Of a DNA stretch of 64,000 nt, positions 45,802-52,765 are shown piece after piece. Position numbers and translations under genes: made by a program. Positions within the stretch are counted from its first letter, which is position 1. Each line of letters starts with the position of its first letter. Origin of the DNA: an uncultured Alphaproteobacteria bacterium (GTDB taxonomy: Bacteria; Pseudomonadota; Alphaproteobacteria; Rhodobacterales; Rhodobacteraceae). The notes under the pieces are model-generated. The model saw only the letters and a program-made list of their open reading frames with translations, ran no database searches and was not told the origin of the DNA. The stretch lies in NCBI GenBank assembly GCA_902619165.1, contig CACNDI010000004.1:62001-126000 (forward strand). Direction: 5' to 3'.

Positions 45802-46248
45802 ATGGATACGGTTGAAGAGGTGACAGATCAAAGTTTGGAGTTTGATGATACTATTTCCCTTGATTTTGATGCACGATTTAAACGAAAAATAAAACTTGTT
45901 TCGGATAGTGGTTATGAGTTTTTTTTATCATTAGATAAAGCAACTGAATTACCAGTTAGTGGTACATTAATTTTAAGAAGTAAAAAAAAGATAAGAGTAT
46001 TAGCCGCTAAAGAAGCACTTATGCGTATAGAAACTGAAAACACGATCGATCTAATGAAAGCTATATGGCATATTGGCAATCGGCATTTAAATTGTGCTAT
46101 CAGTAAAGACGCTGTTATATTAAGAGAAGATAAGGTAATTGCAGATATGCTTGAAAAACTAAACTGTAAAGTTTCATATTTCCAGGATTGCTTCACCCCT
46201 CTCTCAGGAGCTTATGGGGTAGGCCGAACTTTTCCCCATACCCACTAA
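45802..46248 (+). CDS. ureE: urease accessory protein UreE (nickel metallochaperone)
   Basis: A 148-residue nickel-binding chaperone. I start it at ATG 45802, one base after ureC; an earlier GTG at 45751 would overlap ureC. The N-terminal peptide-binding domain has LDFDARFKRKIKLVSDSGYEFFLSL, the C-terminal metal domain WHIGNRHLNCAISKDAVIL, with the conserved nickel histidine in GNRH. The tail ends PHTH and lacks the long histidine run seen in some species, so nickel storage capacity is probably small. Confidence 0.93.
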   Translation: MDTVEEVTDQSLEFDDTISLDFDARFKRKIKLVSDSGYEFFLSLDKATELPVSGTLILRSKKKIRVLAAKEALMRIETENTIDLMKAIWHIGNRHLNCAISKDAVILREDKVIADMLEKLNCKVSYFQDCFTPLSGAYGVGRTFPHTH

Positions 46249-46262
46249 TTATCTGAAGGATC

Positions 46263-46889
46263 ATGTGTAGAAAAAACCAATTAATGTTTCAATGGCTCTC
46301 ACCAAGCTTTCCTACAGGGAGCTTTAATTTCTCACAGGGGCTTGAGTATGCTGTTAGTCAATCGATGGTTAAAAATGAAGCTGATTTAGTTGTGTGGATT
46401 GAAAATAATTTAGAACATGGTTTTTTAAGGAATGACGCAATATTCTTAAAGCTGGCTTATCAAATCTCGACAGATAAAGATTTGGATGATTTAACAGAAT
46501 TGTGTTTGGCTTTTTCCTGTTCTGCCTTAAAATTTAATGAGCAAGTTATGACCGGAGATAATTTCGCCAAAGCTAGCGATACCCAATTGGGTCTTCCCTA
46601 TCCTATTGCTCTAGGCACCGCAGCGAAAAAACATAAATTAAAAATAGAGGAATTAGTGCCTTTATTCTTGCAATCGAATATAAGTAATTTGATTGCCGCT
46701 GCTCAGCGCCTCCTGCCTATAGGCCATAAAAGATCAACAAACATTTTGAAAAATCTTTTCGAAAAAATAAATGAGATATCACAAAAAGTGTTAGTATCGG
46801 GGGACAAGGATTTATTTTCCTCTTGTTATTTGACCGATACGTGCACACTATTGCATGAGGAATTTCAAGGAAAAGTATTTAAGTCTTAG
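46263..46889 (+). CDS. ureF: urease accessory protein UreF
   Basis: A 208-residue helical accessory protein that bridges UreD and UreG during nickel insertion. Recognisable parts are LMFQWLSPSFPTGSFNFSQGLEYAV, the LEHGFLRNDAIFLKLAY segment and IGHKRSTNILKNLF. Divergence is normal for this fast-evolving family; identification rests on sequence start and position between ureE and ureG. Confidence 0.92.
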   Translation: MCRKNQLMFQWLSPSFPTGSFNFSQGLEYAVSQSMVKNEADLVVWIENNLEHGFLRNDAIFLKLAYQISTDKDLDDLTELCLAFSCSALKFNEQVMTGDNFAKASDTQLGLPYPIALGTAAKKHKLKIEELVPLFLQSNISNLIAAAQRLLPIGHKRSTNILKNLFEKINEISQKVLVSGDKDLFSSCYLTDTCTLLHEEFQGKVFKS

Positions 46890-46901
46890 GGGAGTTTTGA
46901 A

Positions 46902-47510
46902 ATGGGAGATGCCTTTAGAGTTGGTCTCGGTGGACCAGTTGGAGCTGGTAAAACTAGCCTCACAGCTAGTTTATGTAAGGTCTTTTCACAATCCCTATCA
47001 ATGGCTGTCATTACTAATGACATATATACTAAAGAGGATGCTGAAATATTAATGAAAAAACAAGTGATCAACTCGGAAAGGATTTTAGCAGTTGAAACAG
47101 GTGGATGTCCCCATACAGCGATTAGAGAGGACGCGTCTATTAACCTGCAAGCAGTAGATAAGCTGTCCGCTAAATTCCCTGATCTCGATCTTATCTTATT
47201 GGAAAGTGGAGGAGATAATCTCTCTGCAACTTTCAGTCCAGAACTTGTGGATTATACGATCTTTATGATTGATGTCTGTATGGGAGAAGAAATACCACGA
47301 AAAGGGGGGCCTGCAATAATGAGATCCGACCTTTTAATAATTAATAAAATTGATCTGGCGAAATATGTGGATGTTTCCGTAGACCAGATGCTTCAAGATG
47401 CTATTGCTAAAAGAAATGGTAAACCTGTCTTACTCACAAACTTAAAAGAAGAAAGAGGTGTGGACGCTGTAAAAGGTGAGATTATGAAAATGGGAAATCT
47501 TACAGCGTGA
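46902..47510 (+). CDS. ureG: urease accessory GTPase UreG
   Basis: A 202-residue SIMIBI-class GTPase supplying energy for nickel delivery. The P-loop is GGPVGAGKTS (10-19), followed by the VITNDIYTKEDAE switch, the nickel-binding ETGGCPHTAIREDAS with its CPH motif, LLESGGDNLSATFSPEL and the base-recognition LLIINKIDLA. Its stop overlaps the GTG start of the enoyl-CoA hydratase gene by 4 bases, tying urease translation to a leucine-pathway enzyme. Confidence 0.97.
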   Translation: MGDAFRVGLGGPVGAGKTSLTASLCKVFSQSLSMAVITNDIYTKEDAEILMKKQVINSERILAVETGGCPHTAIREDASINLQAVDKLSAKFPDLDLILLESGGDNLSATFSPELVDYTIFMIDVCMGEEIPRKGGPAIMRSDLLIINKIDLAKYVDVSVDQMLQDAIAKRNGKPVLLTNLKEERGVDAVKGEIMKMGNLTA

Positions 47511-48322
47511 AAAATAAATTTAAAGAAATTGAAGTAAACATCAACCCTCAAGGCGTATGTGAAATTACTTTGAATAGACCCGATAAGCATAACGCTATGA
47601 GTAGGAAAATGATTGATGAGTTAGAAGAAGTTGGGCAGTATTTAAAAACGCAGGACAGTATTCGAGTAGTTTTTCTTCAAGCAAATGGAAAATCATTTTG
47701 TGCTGGAGGGGATTTAAACTGGATGAAAGACCAAGAAAAAAAATCTAAAGAGGGAAAATTGGTTGAGGCTAGAGCGCTGGCAAAAATGTTGGCAACAATG
47801 AATAGTCTTCCAATGCCATTGATCTCTATAGTCTCTGGAAGTGCATTTGGTGGAGGCCTAGGCCTAATCTCTGTATCTGATACGGTAATTGTTTCTCACG
47901 CTTCAAAATTTGGCCTTACAGAAACAAGGCTAGGGTTGATCCCCGCAACTATCGGACCATTCGTAGTAAAGAAATTAGGGGAAAGTTATGGTCGTAACGT
48001 ATTTTTCAGTGGAAAAATTTTTGATGCTGAATTGGCCTACAAGATGGGTCTTATTCATTATGTTTGTAAGAATAATAAGGAAATTCAGTCATTAAAATTG
48101 CAGGAAATCGACAACATACTAAAATGTTCACCAGACGCAATTAAAAAATCAAAAGAGCTATTGAAGGATCTTACAGGAGAAAAAGCAGAAAATTTTTTCG
48201 AGATAACAACAAATATTCTCGCGAACAGTTGGGAGTCGGAGGAAGGCAAGCAGGGTATTAAGGCTTTTTTTGAAAAGAAACCTGCGCCTTGGGTAAAAGA
48301 AGGAGACAGTAATGGACAATAG
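47507..48322 (+). CDS. liuC: enoyl-CoA hydratase family protein, probable methylglutaconyl-CoA hydratase
   Basis: A 271-residue crotonase-fold protein starting with GTG at 47507. The oxyanion-hole segments are SFCAGGDLNWMKDQ and SGSAFGGGLGLISVSD; DLNWM is a typical feature of AUH/LiuC-type methylglutaconyl-CoA hydratases. The catalytic-type Glu lies in TETRLGLIPATIGPFVV. It would convert 3-methylglutaconyl-CoA to HMG-CoA, the one leucine-pathway step not encoded in the ivd-mccBA-mvaB group 5 kb upstream. It is coupled to ureG by 4 bases and to the next gene by 11 bases. Specific substrate is inferred. Confidence 0.85.
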   Translation: MKNKFKEIEVNINPQGVCEITLNRPDKHNAMSRKMIDELEEVGQYLKTQDSIRVVFLQANGKSFCAGGDLNWMKDQEKKSKEGKLVEARALAKMLATMNSLPMPLISIVSGSAFGGGLGLISVSDTVIVSHASKFGLTETRLGLIPATIGPFVVKKLGESYGRNVFFSGKIFDAELAYKMGLIHYVCKNNKEIQSLKLQEIDNILKCSPDAIKKSKELLKDLTGEKAENFFEITTNILANSWESEEGKQGIKAFFEKKPAPWVKEGDSNGQ

Positions 48323-48881
48323 ACCTATTAGCAGATCGGCGATACCAAATTTGGAGGATTTACCAGAGGACGTGAAAACGAAGATTCAATCTGTGCAAGA
48401 AAAGACAGGCTTTGTACCAAATGTCTTTATGATAATGGCAAGAAAACCTGATGAATTTAGAGGTTTTTGTACCTACTATGATGCTATTATGGAGACAGAA
48501 TGTAATATAACAAAAGCCGAATTGGAGATGATCGTTGTGGCTACCTCCGCACAAAATGATTGTCTTTATTGTGTAGTTTCTCATGGAGCGGTTTTGAGAA
48601 TAAGATCCAAAGATAAAAATATTTCAGACCAAATAGCTATAAACTATAAAAAGAGTAAAATAACAGAGAGACAACGTGCTATGCTTGATTTTGCCGTGAA
48701 AGTAGCAAAGGAGTCGCAGAGCATAAATGACTCTGATTTTAAAATTTTAGAAAGTCATGGTTTTGATATTGAAGATGCGTGGAGAATAGCCTCAGTTGCT
48801 TCTTTCTTTGCAATGAGTAATCGACTAGCTAATACATTTTCAATGTTACCTAATGAGGAATTCTATGCTATGGGTCGATAA
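48312..48881 (+). CDS. peroxidase-related AhpD-like (carboxymuconolactone decarboxylase family) protein
   Basis: A 189-residue helical protein of the CMD/AhpD superfamily. The redox motif is CLYCVVSHG (CxxC with following His), preceded by ELEMIVVATSAQND and followed by MLDFAVKVAKESQSINDSDF. Longer than AhpD and matching the peroxidase-related subfamily with the N-terminal KTGFVPNVFMIMARKP segment. It probably handles peroxides or organic hydroperoxides through the CxxC pair. Overlaps the hydratase gene by 11 bases and is the last gene of the plus-strand run. Confidence 0.87.
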   Translation: MDNRPISRSAIPNLEDLPEDVKTKIQSVQEKTGFVPNVFMIMARKPDEFRGFCTYYDAIMETECNITKAELEMIVVATSAQNDCLYCVVSHGAVLRIRSKDKNISDQIAINYKKSKITERQRAMLDFAVKVAKESQSINDSDFKILESHGFDIEDAWRIASVASFFAMSNRLANTFSMLPNEEFYAMGR

Positions 48882-48887
48882 AAATTG

Positions 48888-48901
48888 TAGAAGCTATTCT
48901 A
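48888..48901 (-). terminator. possible terminator of the minus-strand carnitine/sarcosine operon
   Basis: TAGAA-TAGC-TTCTA on the minus strand (48901 to 48888) is a short 5-bp stem, followed by CAATTTTTA, a U-rich run, just beyond the carnitine dehydrogenase stop at 48910. Stem is short and weak, but no other hairpin lies in the convergent gap. Confidence 0.33.
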
Positions 48902-48909
48902 TAAAAGCA

Positions 48910-50376
48910 CTAAACAATTATTTTCGGCTCTGATGGCACAGTTGTTTCTTGATGTTGCTTTTGCAGTTCTATCAATTTGTGGATAAGAGGTTTACTTGCT
49001 GGACAAGTTTTTCTCGTTTTTAAAGAAACATGTAGAAGAAGATGTTCACCGGTAGCAAAAAGTTCTCCCTCTTTATTTCTCAACATATGAAAAACATGCA
49101 ATTTTTTCTCAGTTCCTTTTATAACTTTGGTTTCTATATATACTTCTTGCCCTACCTTAAGCTCGTTTAGGTGCCTAATATTTGTCTCAACGGTGAAATA
49201 GGAATTGCCTGCTTCAATATAGGCTTTATCACACCCTATATGAAGCATTACAGCATCTGATGCATCTCCAAAACAGTTGAGATAGCGATATTCGGTCATA
49301 TGACCATTATAATCTGCCCATTCAGGAGGTATTGTCTTTGTAAAGGTAATTAACAGGTCGCTGCTTATTTTTTCACTAGCTTTTTCTGCTTGTTTTGATT
49401 GTTCATCAAAAAGATCTTTCTCATAGTTCGCTAGTGTTCGTCCAGATCCCCATCGATTATTACGAAGAGCTTTCTGTAATTCAACTAAGTTTTTGTCCCT
49501 AATATCTTCTAACTCGGAGATACTATACATATCTGATTGAGCATCTGATTGAGAACAAATTTTATCTATTAAATCAGAATTAAACTCTGGTACATCTGTC
49601 AATCTGGACCAAGGCCATTTTAGTGCGGGACCAAATTGATCAAGAAAATGACGCATGCCTTGATCTCCTCCAGCAATACGGTAACTTTCAAACATTCCCA
49701 TTTGAGCAAATCGTATTCCAAAGCTAGATGTGATAATATCGTCTAGTTCCTTAGTAGTACAAATATCGTCTTTTATCAGCCACAATGCTTCGCGCCACAT
49801 TGCCTCTAGCATTCTGTCAGCAACAAAAGCATCTATTTCTTTTTTTATTATTATTGGTACCATTCCAACGTATTCCAATAAGTGGTGTACATCATCAACA
49901 ATATTCTGATTTCTTTCTTGGCCAGAAACAACCTCGACCAAAGGCATCAGATAAACCGGATTGAAGGGGTGTGTAACGAGCAAATTCTGAGGATTTTTCA
50001 TATGCTTTTGAAGGTCAGTTGGCTTAAAGCCTGAAGTGGACGACAAAATAATATAATCATTTGAAATCTGTTCAATTTCTTTATATAGGTTATGCTTCAA
50101 TTGTAAATTTTCTGGAAGGCTTTCAATTATATAAGTGGACGTTTTCAGAGCACCTTCCAAAGATTTTTCAAAAGTAAGACTGCCCATTTCTCTTAGAGGA
50201 GCCTTTGTTAATTGAGAGAAATATTTTTTAGCCCTTTCAACGGATAATCGTGTTCTATTGTAGCTTTCTGGGCGCTTATCAAAAACGTTTACATTTATTC
50301 CATTAACTAATAAGCGAGCAGCCCAACCAGACCCTATTACACCAGCCCCTATGCATGTCACACTCAAATTTTTCAT
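48910..50376 (-). CDS. lcdH: carnitine 3-dehydrogenase fused to betainyl-CoA thioesterase
   Basis: A 488-residue fusion. Residues 1 to about 320 form a 3-hydroxyacyl-CoA dehydrogenase-type NAD enzyme: GAGVIGSGWA (10-19), SSTSGFKPTDLQ, THPFNPVYLMPLVEVV with the catalytic histidine, and FVADRMLEAMWREALWL. Residues about 345-480 are a hotdog thioesterase with WADYNGHMTEYRYLNCF. Such fusions, known from rhizobia, oxidise L-carnitine to 3-dehydrocarnitine and hydrolyse betainyl-CoA to glycine betaine. The BKACE gene upstream (3-base gap) supplies the reaction between these steps, which strongly supports the assignment. Last gene of the 13-gene operon. Confidence 0.92.
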   Translation of the reverse strand: MKNLSVTCIGAGVIGSGWAARLLVNGINVNVFDKRPESYNRTRLSVERAKKYFSQLTKAPLREMGSLTFEKSLEGALKTSTYIIESLPENLQLKHNLYKEIEQISNDYIILSSTSGFKPTDLQKHMKNPQNLLVTHPFNPVYLMPLVEVVSGQERNQNIVDDVHHLLEYVGMVPIIIKKEIDAFVADRMLEAMWREALWLIKDDICTTKELDDIITSSFGIRFAQMGMFESYRIAGGDQGMRHFLDQFGPALKWPWSRLTDVPEFNSDLIDKICSQSDAQSDMYSISELEDIRDKNLVELQKALRNNRWGSGRTLANYEKDLFDEQSKQAEKASEKISSDLLITFTKTIPPEWADYNGHMTEYRYLNCFGDASDAVMLHIGCDKAYIEAGNSYFTVETNIRHLNELKVGQEVYIETKVIKGTEKKLHVFHMLRNKEGELFATGEHLLLHVSLKTRKTCPASKPLIHKLIELQKQHQETTVPSEPKIIV

Positions 50377-50378
50377 AA

Positions 50379-51284
50379 TTATTGTTTTTTCAAACGAAGT
50401 GTCTCACGAACTTCTTTCGCTGACATGACCTTACTGCCGGAGTTTTCGATGACATTTACAGCTTTTTCAACCAATTGGTAGTTCTTTGCTAGGCACCCCT
50501 TTTCCAACCAAATATTATCTTCCAATCCCACTCTGACATTTCCTCCTGCCAGAGTAGCCATTGCAACATAAGGGATCTGAAATTGCCCTATGGAAAATGC
50601 AGACCAAGTCCAGTCTTTTGGAATATTATTCACTAAAGACATAAACGTATTTATATCATTTGGTGCGCCCCACGGTATACCCATACAAAGCTGTAAAAGA
50701 ACGGGATCTCGTATCAGACCTTCGTTTACAAGTTTTTTTGCCAGCCAAAGATGCCCTGTATCAAAAACTTCAATCTCAGGAAGTATGCCTAAATTGGTGA
50801 TCATTGAAGCCATCGCCATTAGCATTCCGGGCGTATTGGTCATTACATAGTTATCCTCAGCAAAATTCATCGTACCACAATCTAGAGTACAGATTTCTGG
50901 TTTACATGTAACAAGATGCTTAATTCTCTCCGATGCCCCTATCATATCTGTTTCTGGTTCTTTAAGTGGCAGTGGAGTTTCAGCGTCGAGACCAAGATAA
51001 ATATCGCCTCCCATTCCGGTAGTTAAGTTCAAAACGACATCGGTTTCGGAGTCTCTAATCCTTTTTGTGACTTCTTCATAGAGATCAATGCGACGGCTTG
51101 GTATACCGGTTTCGGGGTCTCTTACATGACAATGTACAATAGCCGCTCCAGCTTTAGCGGCTTCAATCGCACTATCTGCAATTTCTTTTGGCGACCTTGG
51201 TACCTCTCGACTTTTATCTTGTGAACTTCCCGAACCAGTAACAGCACAGGTAATAAATACATTTTTATTAATAGCCAGAGCCAT
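50379..51284 (-). CDS. BKACE-family enzyme (DUF849), probable 3-dehydrocarnitine:acetyl-CoA trimethylamine transferase
   Basis: A 301-residue zinc-dependent beta-keto acid cleavage enzyme. The metal site HCHVRDPETG (His51, His53) and NLTTGMGGD, plus the late GGNVRVGLEDN, are family hallmarks. The family converts a beta-keto acid plus acetyl-CoA into acetoacetate and a new CoA ester. Beside carnitine dehydrogenase-thioesterase, the likely reaction is 3-dehydrocarnitine plus acetyl-CoA to betainyl-CoA plus acetoacetate. It lies 3 bases before the fusion gene. Substrate assigned from context; fold assignment is secure. Confidence 0.9.
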   Translation of the reverse strand: MALAINKNVFITCAVTGSGSSQDKSREVPRSPKEIADSAIEAAKAGAAIVHCHVRDPETGIPSRRIDLYEEVTKRIRDSETDVVLNLTTGMGGDIYLGLDAETPLPLKEPETDMIGASERIKHLVTCKPEICTLDCGTMNFAEDNYVMTNTPGMLMAMASMITNLGILPEIEVFDTGHLWLAKKLVNEGLIRDPVLLQLCMGIPWGAPNDINTFMSLVNNIPKDWTWSAFSIGQFQIPYVAMATLAGGNVRVGLEDNIWLEKGCLAKNYQLVEKAVNVIENSGSKVMSAKEVRETLRLKKQ

Positions 51285-51291
51285 TCTTACC

Positions 51292-52419
51292 TCATTGAAT
51301 TAAAGGAAGGTCTTTGATTAATCCTTCTCTAAACTCCTTATCAGCGATATTAACTAATATTTTTTTGTCATTATCCCAGTATCCATATTTGATCATACCA
51401 ACCCCAATATTTCTCTTAAAATGTGGTGAGAATGCTCCTGAAGTTAAGCTTCCGACTATAGTTCTTTTGTCTATATCAAAAACTTGTAAAGGTCTTGATA
51501 TTGTTGGAAGTTTAGGCCCATTATAAATAACACCTCTTATACGTCTTTTAATGCCATATCTGATCTGCCGCTGGAGAACTTTTTTCCCAATATAATCTGC
51601 TTCCTTATTTATATTCAAGAACTTATCCATGTTACATTCCAGTGGTGTGTTCTCCACGGTCATTTCATTACCAAAGGATAATAATCCTGCTTCAACTCTA
51701 TCTATTATGTTTGGATATCCTGGCCTTATGTTTTCTGATCTACCAGCTTCTAAAATTTTTTCCCATAGAGATGAACCGAGTTCTGGTCGAGACAGATAGA
51801 TTTCAAAACCACCAATTCTAGAGTAACCGGTTTTGGCTATTAGTTGAGAAGAGCCATCAAGTGAAAAATAGTCGAAATTGAATTTTTTAATTGAATATAT
51901 CCGCTCACCAAAAACTTTGGCCAAAACATCGGCAGCTTTTGGTCCTTGTACTGCCAAAGGCCACACGTCAGGTTCTCTTATTCTTACGTTTAAGCCAAAA
52001 CCAATAGCTAACCCTCTAGCCCACAATAACACATCTGAGTCTGCAACAGATAGATAGAAATGATCGGCACTTATTTTGATAAGAATAGGATCATTGATTA
52101 TACCACCATTTTCATCGGTCAAGGGAATGTAAAGACATTTTCCTGGTTGAAGTTTTGAGATTGATCTAGGCGTCATTAACTCAATTAGTTTGAGTGCGTC
52201 TTTACCTTTAATTTCAACTTGCCTTTGACAGCCAACGTCCCAAATTTGAGCATGTTTTTGTAGGTGCAAATAATCATCTTCAATTGAGTTTTGAAATGAC
52301 TTAGGAAGTAGTGTATGGTTTACAACGGAAAAACCCGTTACTCCATGCTTTTCGACAGATGCAGTAAAAGGCGTTCTTCTGATCCTTCTAGAGAAATTCA
52401 GCTTATTTTGTATATTCAT
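51292..52419 (-). CDS. DmdA-like (DMSP demethylase-related) GcvT-family methyltransferase
   Basis: A 375-residue tetrahydrofolate-dependent protein of the GcvT/aminomethyltransferase family. The N-terminal stretches SRRIRRTPFTASVEKHGVTG, VVNHTLLPKSF, YLHLQKHAQIWDVGCQRQVE and KLIELMTPRSISKLQPG strongly recall DmdA, which moves a methyl group from dimethylsulfoniopropionate to THF. I start it at ATG 52419 because CAGGAG lies just upstream; the transthyretin-like gene ends 2 bases before. Next to carnitine and sarcosine genes, glycine betaine or another methyl donor is an alternative substrate. DmdA resemblance is from memory of the family, not an alignment; the substrate is open. Confidence 0.78.
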   Translation of the reverse strand: MNIQNKLNFSRRIRRTPFTASVEKHGVTGFSVVNHTLLPKSFQNSIEDDYLHLQKHAQIWDVGCQRQVEIKGKDALKLIELMTPRSISKLQPGKCLYIPLTDENGGIINDPILIKISADHFYLSVADSDVLLWARGLAIGFGLNVRIREPDVWPLAVQGPKAADVLAKVFGERIYSIKKFNFDYFSLDGSSQLIAKTGYSRIGGFEIYLSRPELGSSLWEKILEAGRSENIRPGYPNIIDRVEAGLLSFGNEMTVENTPLECNMDKFLNINKEADYIGKKVLQRQIRYGIKRRIRGVIYNGPKLPTISRPLQVFDIDKRTIVGSLTSGAFSPHFKRNIGVGMIKYGYWDNDKKILVNIADKEFREGLIKDLPLIQ

Positions 52420-52421
52420 TT

Positions 52422-52763
52422 TTATTCTCCTGACCACCAAGCAGAGGCGCCGTTTTGAGATACGATGATAGGAATATGGAATTTTTCATTTTCTGAACTG
52501 AAAGATACCCTGAAGATTATATCCTTACAGTATATACCTTTTTTCTTCATATGAATATCTGATAGTTTAAATTCAATCTCAAAAACTTTATTGCTTGTAA
52601 GCGGGAAGTCAAAGTCCTCTAAAAGGCGTCCCCCCGTATCGGTTTTATTTGAAAATATGTTCTTTTTTGCCCCATCTGGCTCAATATGTGTAAGGGTAAT
52701 TGTTAGACCGGCAACATGAGTGCCGTTTTCAGAATTTAATACATGAGTGCTTATTGAGGGCAT
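52422..52763 (-). CDS. transthyretin-like protein, 5-hydroxyisourate hydrolase-related with altered C-terminus
   Basis: A 113-residue single-domain protein of the transthyretin/HIU hydrolase family. The start SISTHVLNSENGTHVAG keeps the first catalytic His (7), TDTGGR keeps the Arg (46) and FHIPIIVSQNG keeps the second His (96). The usual C-terminal YRGS tetrapeptide, which completes the active site in true HIU hydrolases, is replaced by an end reading WWSGE. No other purine-degradation gene is nearby. It lies between the ThDP enzyme (2-base gap) and the DmdA-like gene (2-base gap), so it belongs to their pathway. A ring- or imide-hydrolysing role on another compound is inference. Confidence 0.8.
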   Translation of the reverse strand: MPSISTHVLNSENGTHVAGLTITLTHIEPDGAKKNIFSNKTDTGGRLLEDFDFPLTSNKVFEIEFKLSDIHMKKKGIYCKDIIFRVSFSSENEKFHIPIIVSQNGASAWWSGE

Positions 52764-52765
52764 TA

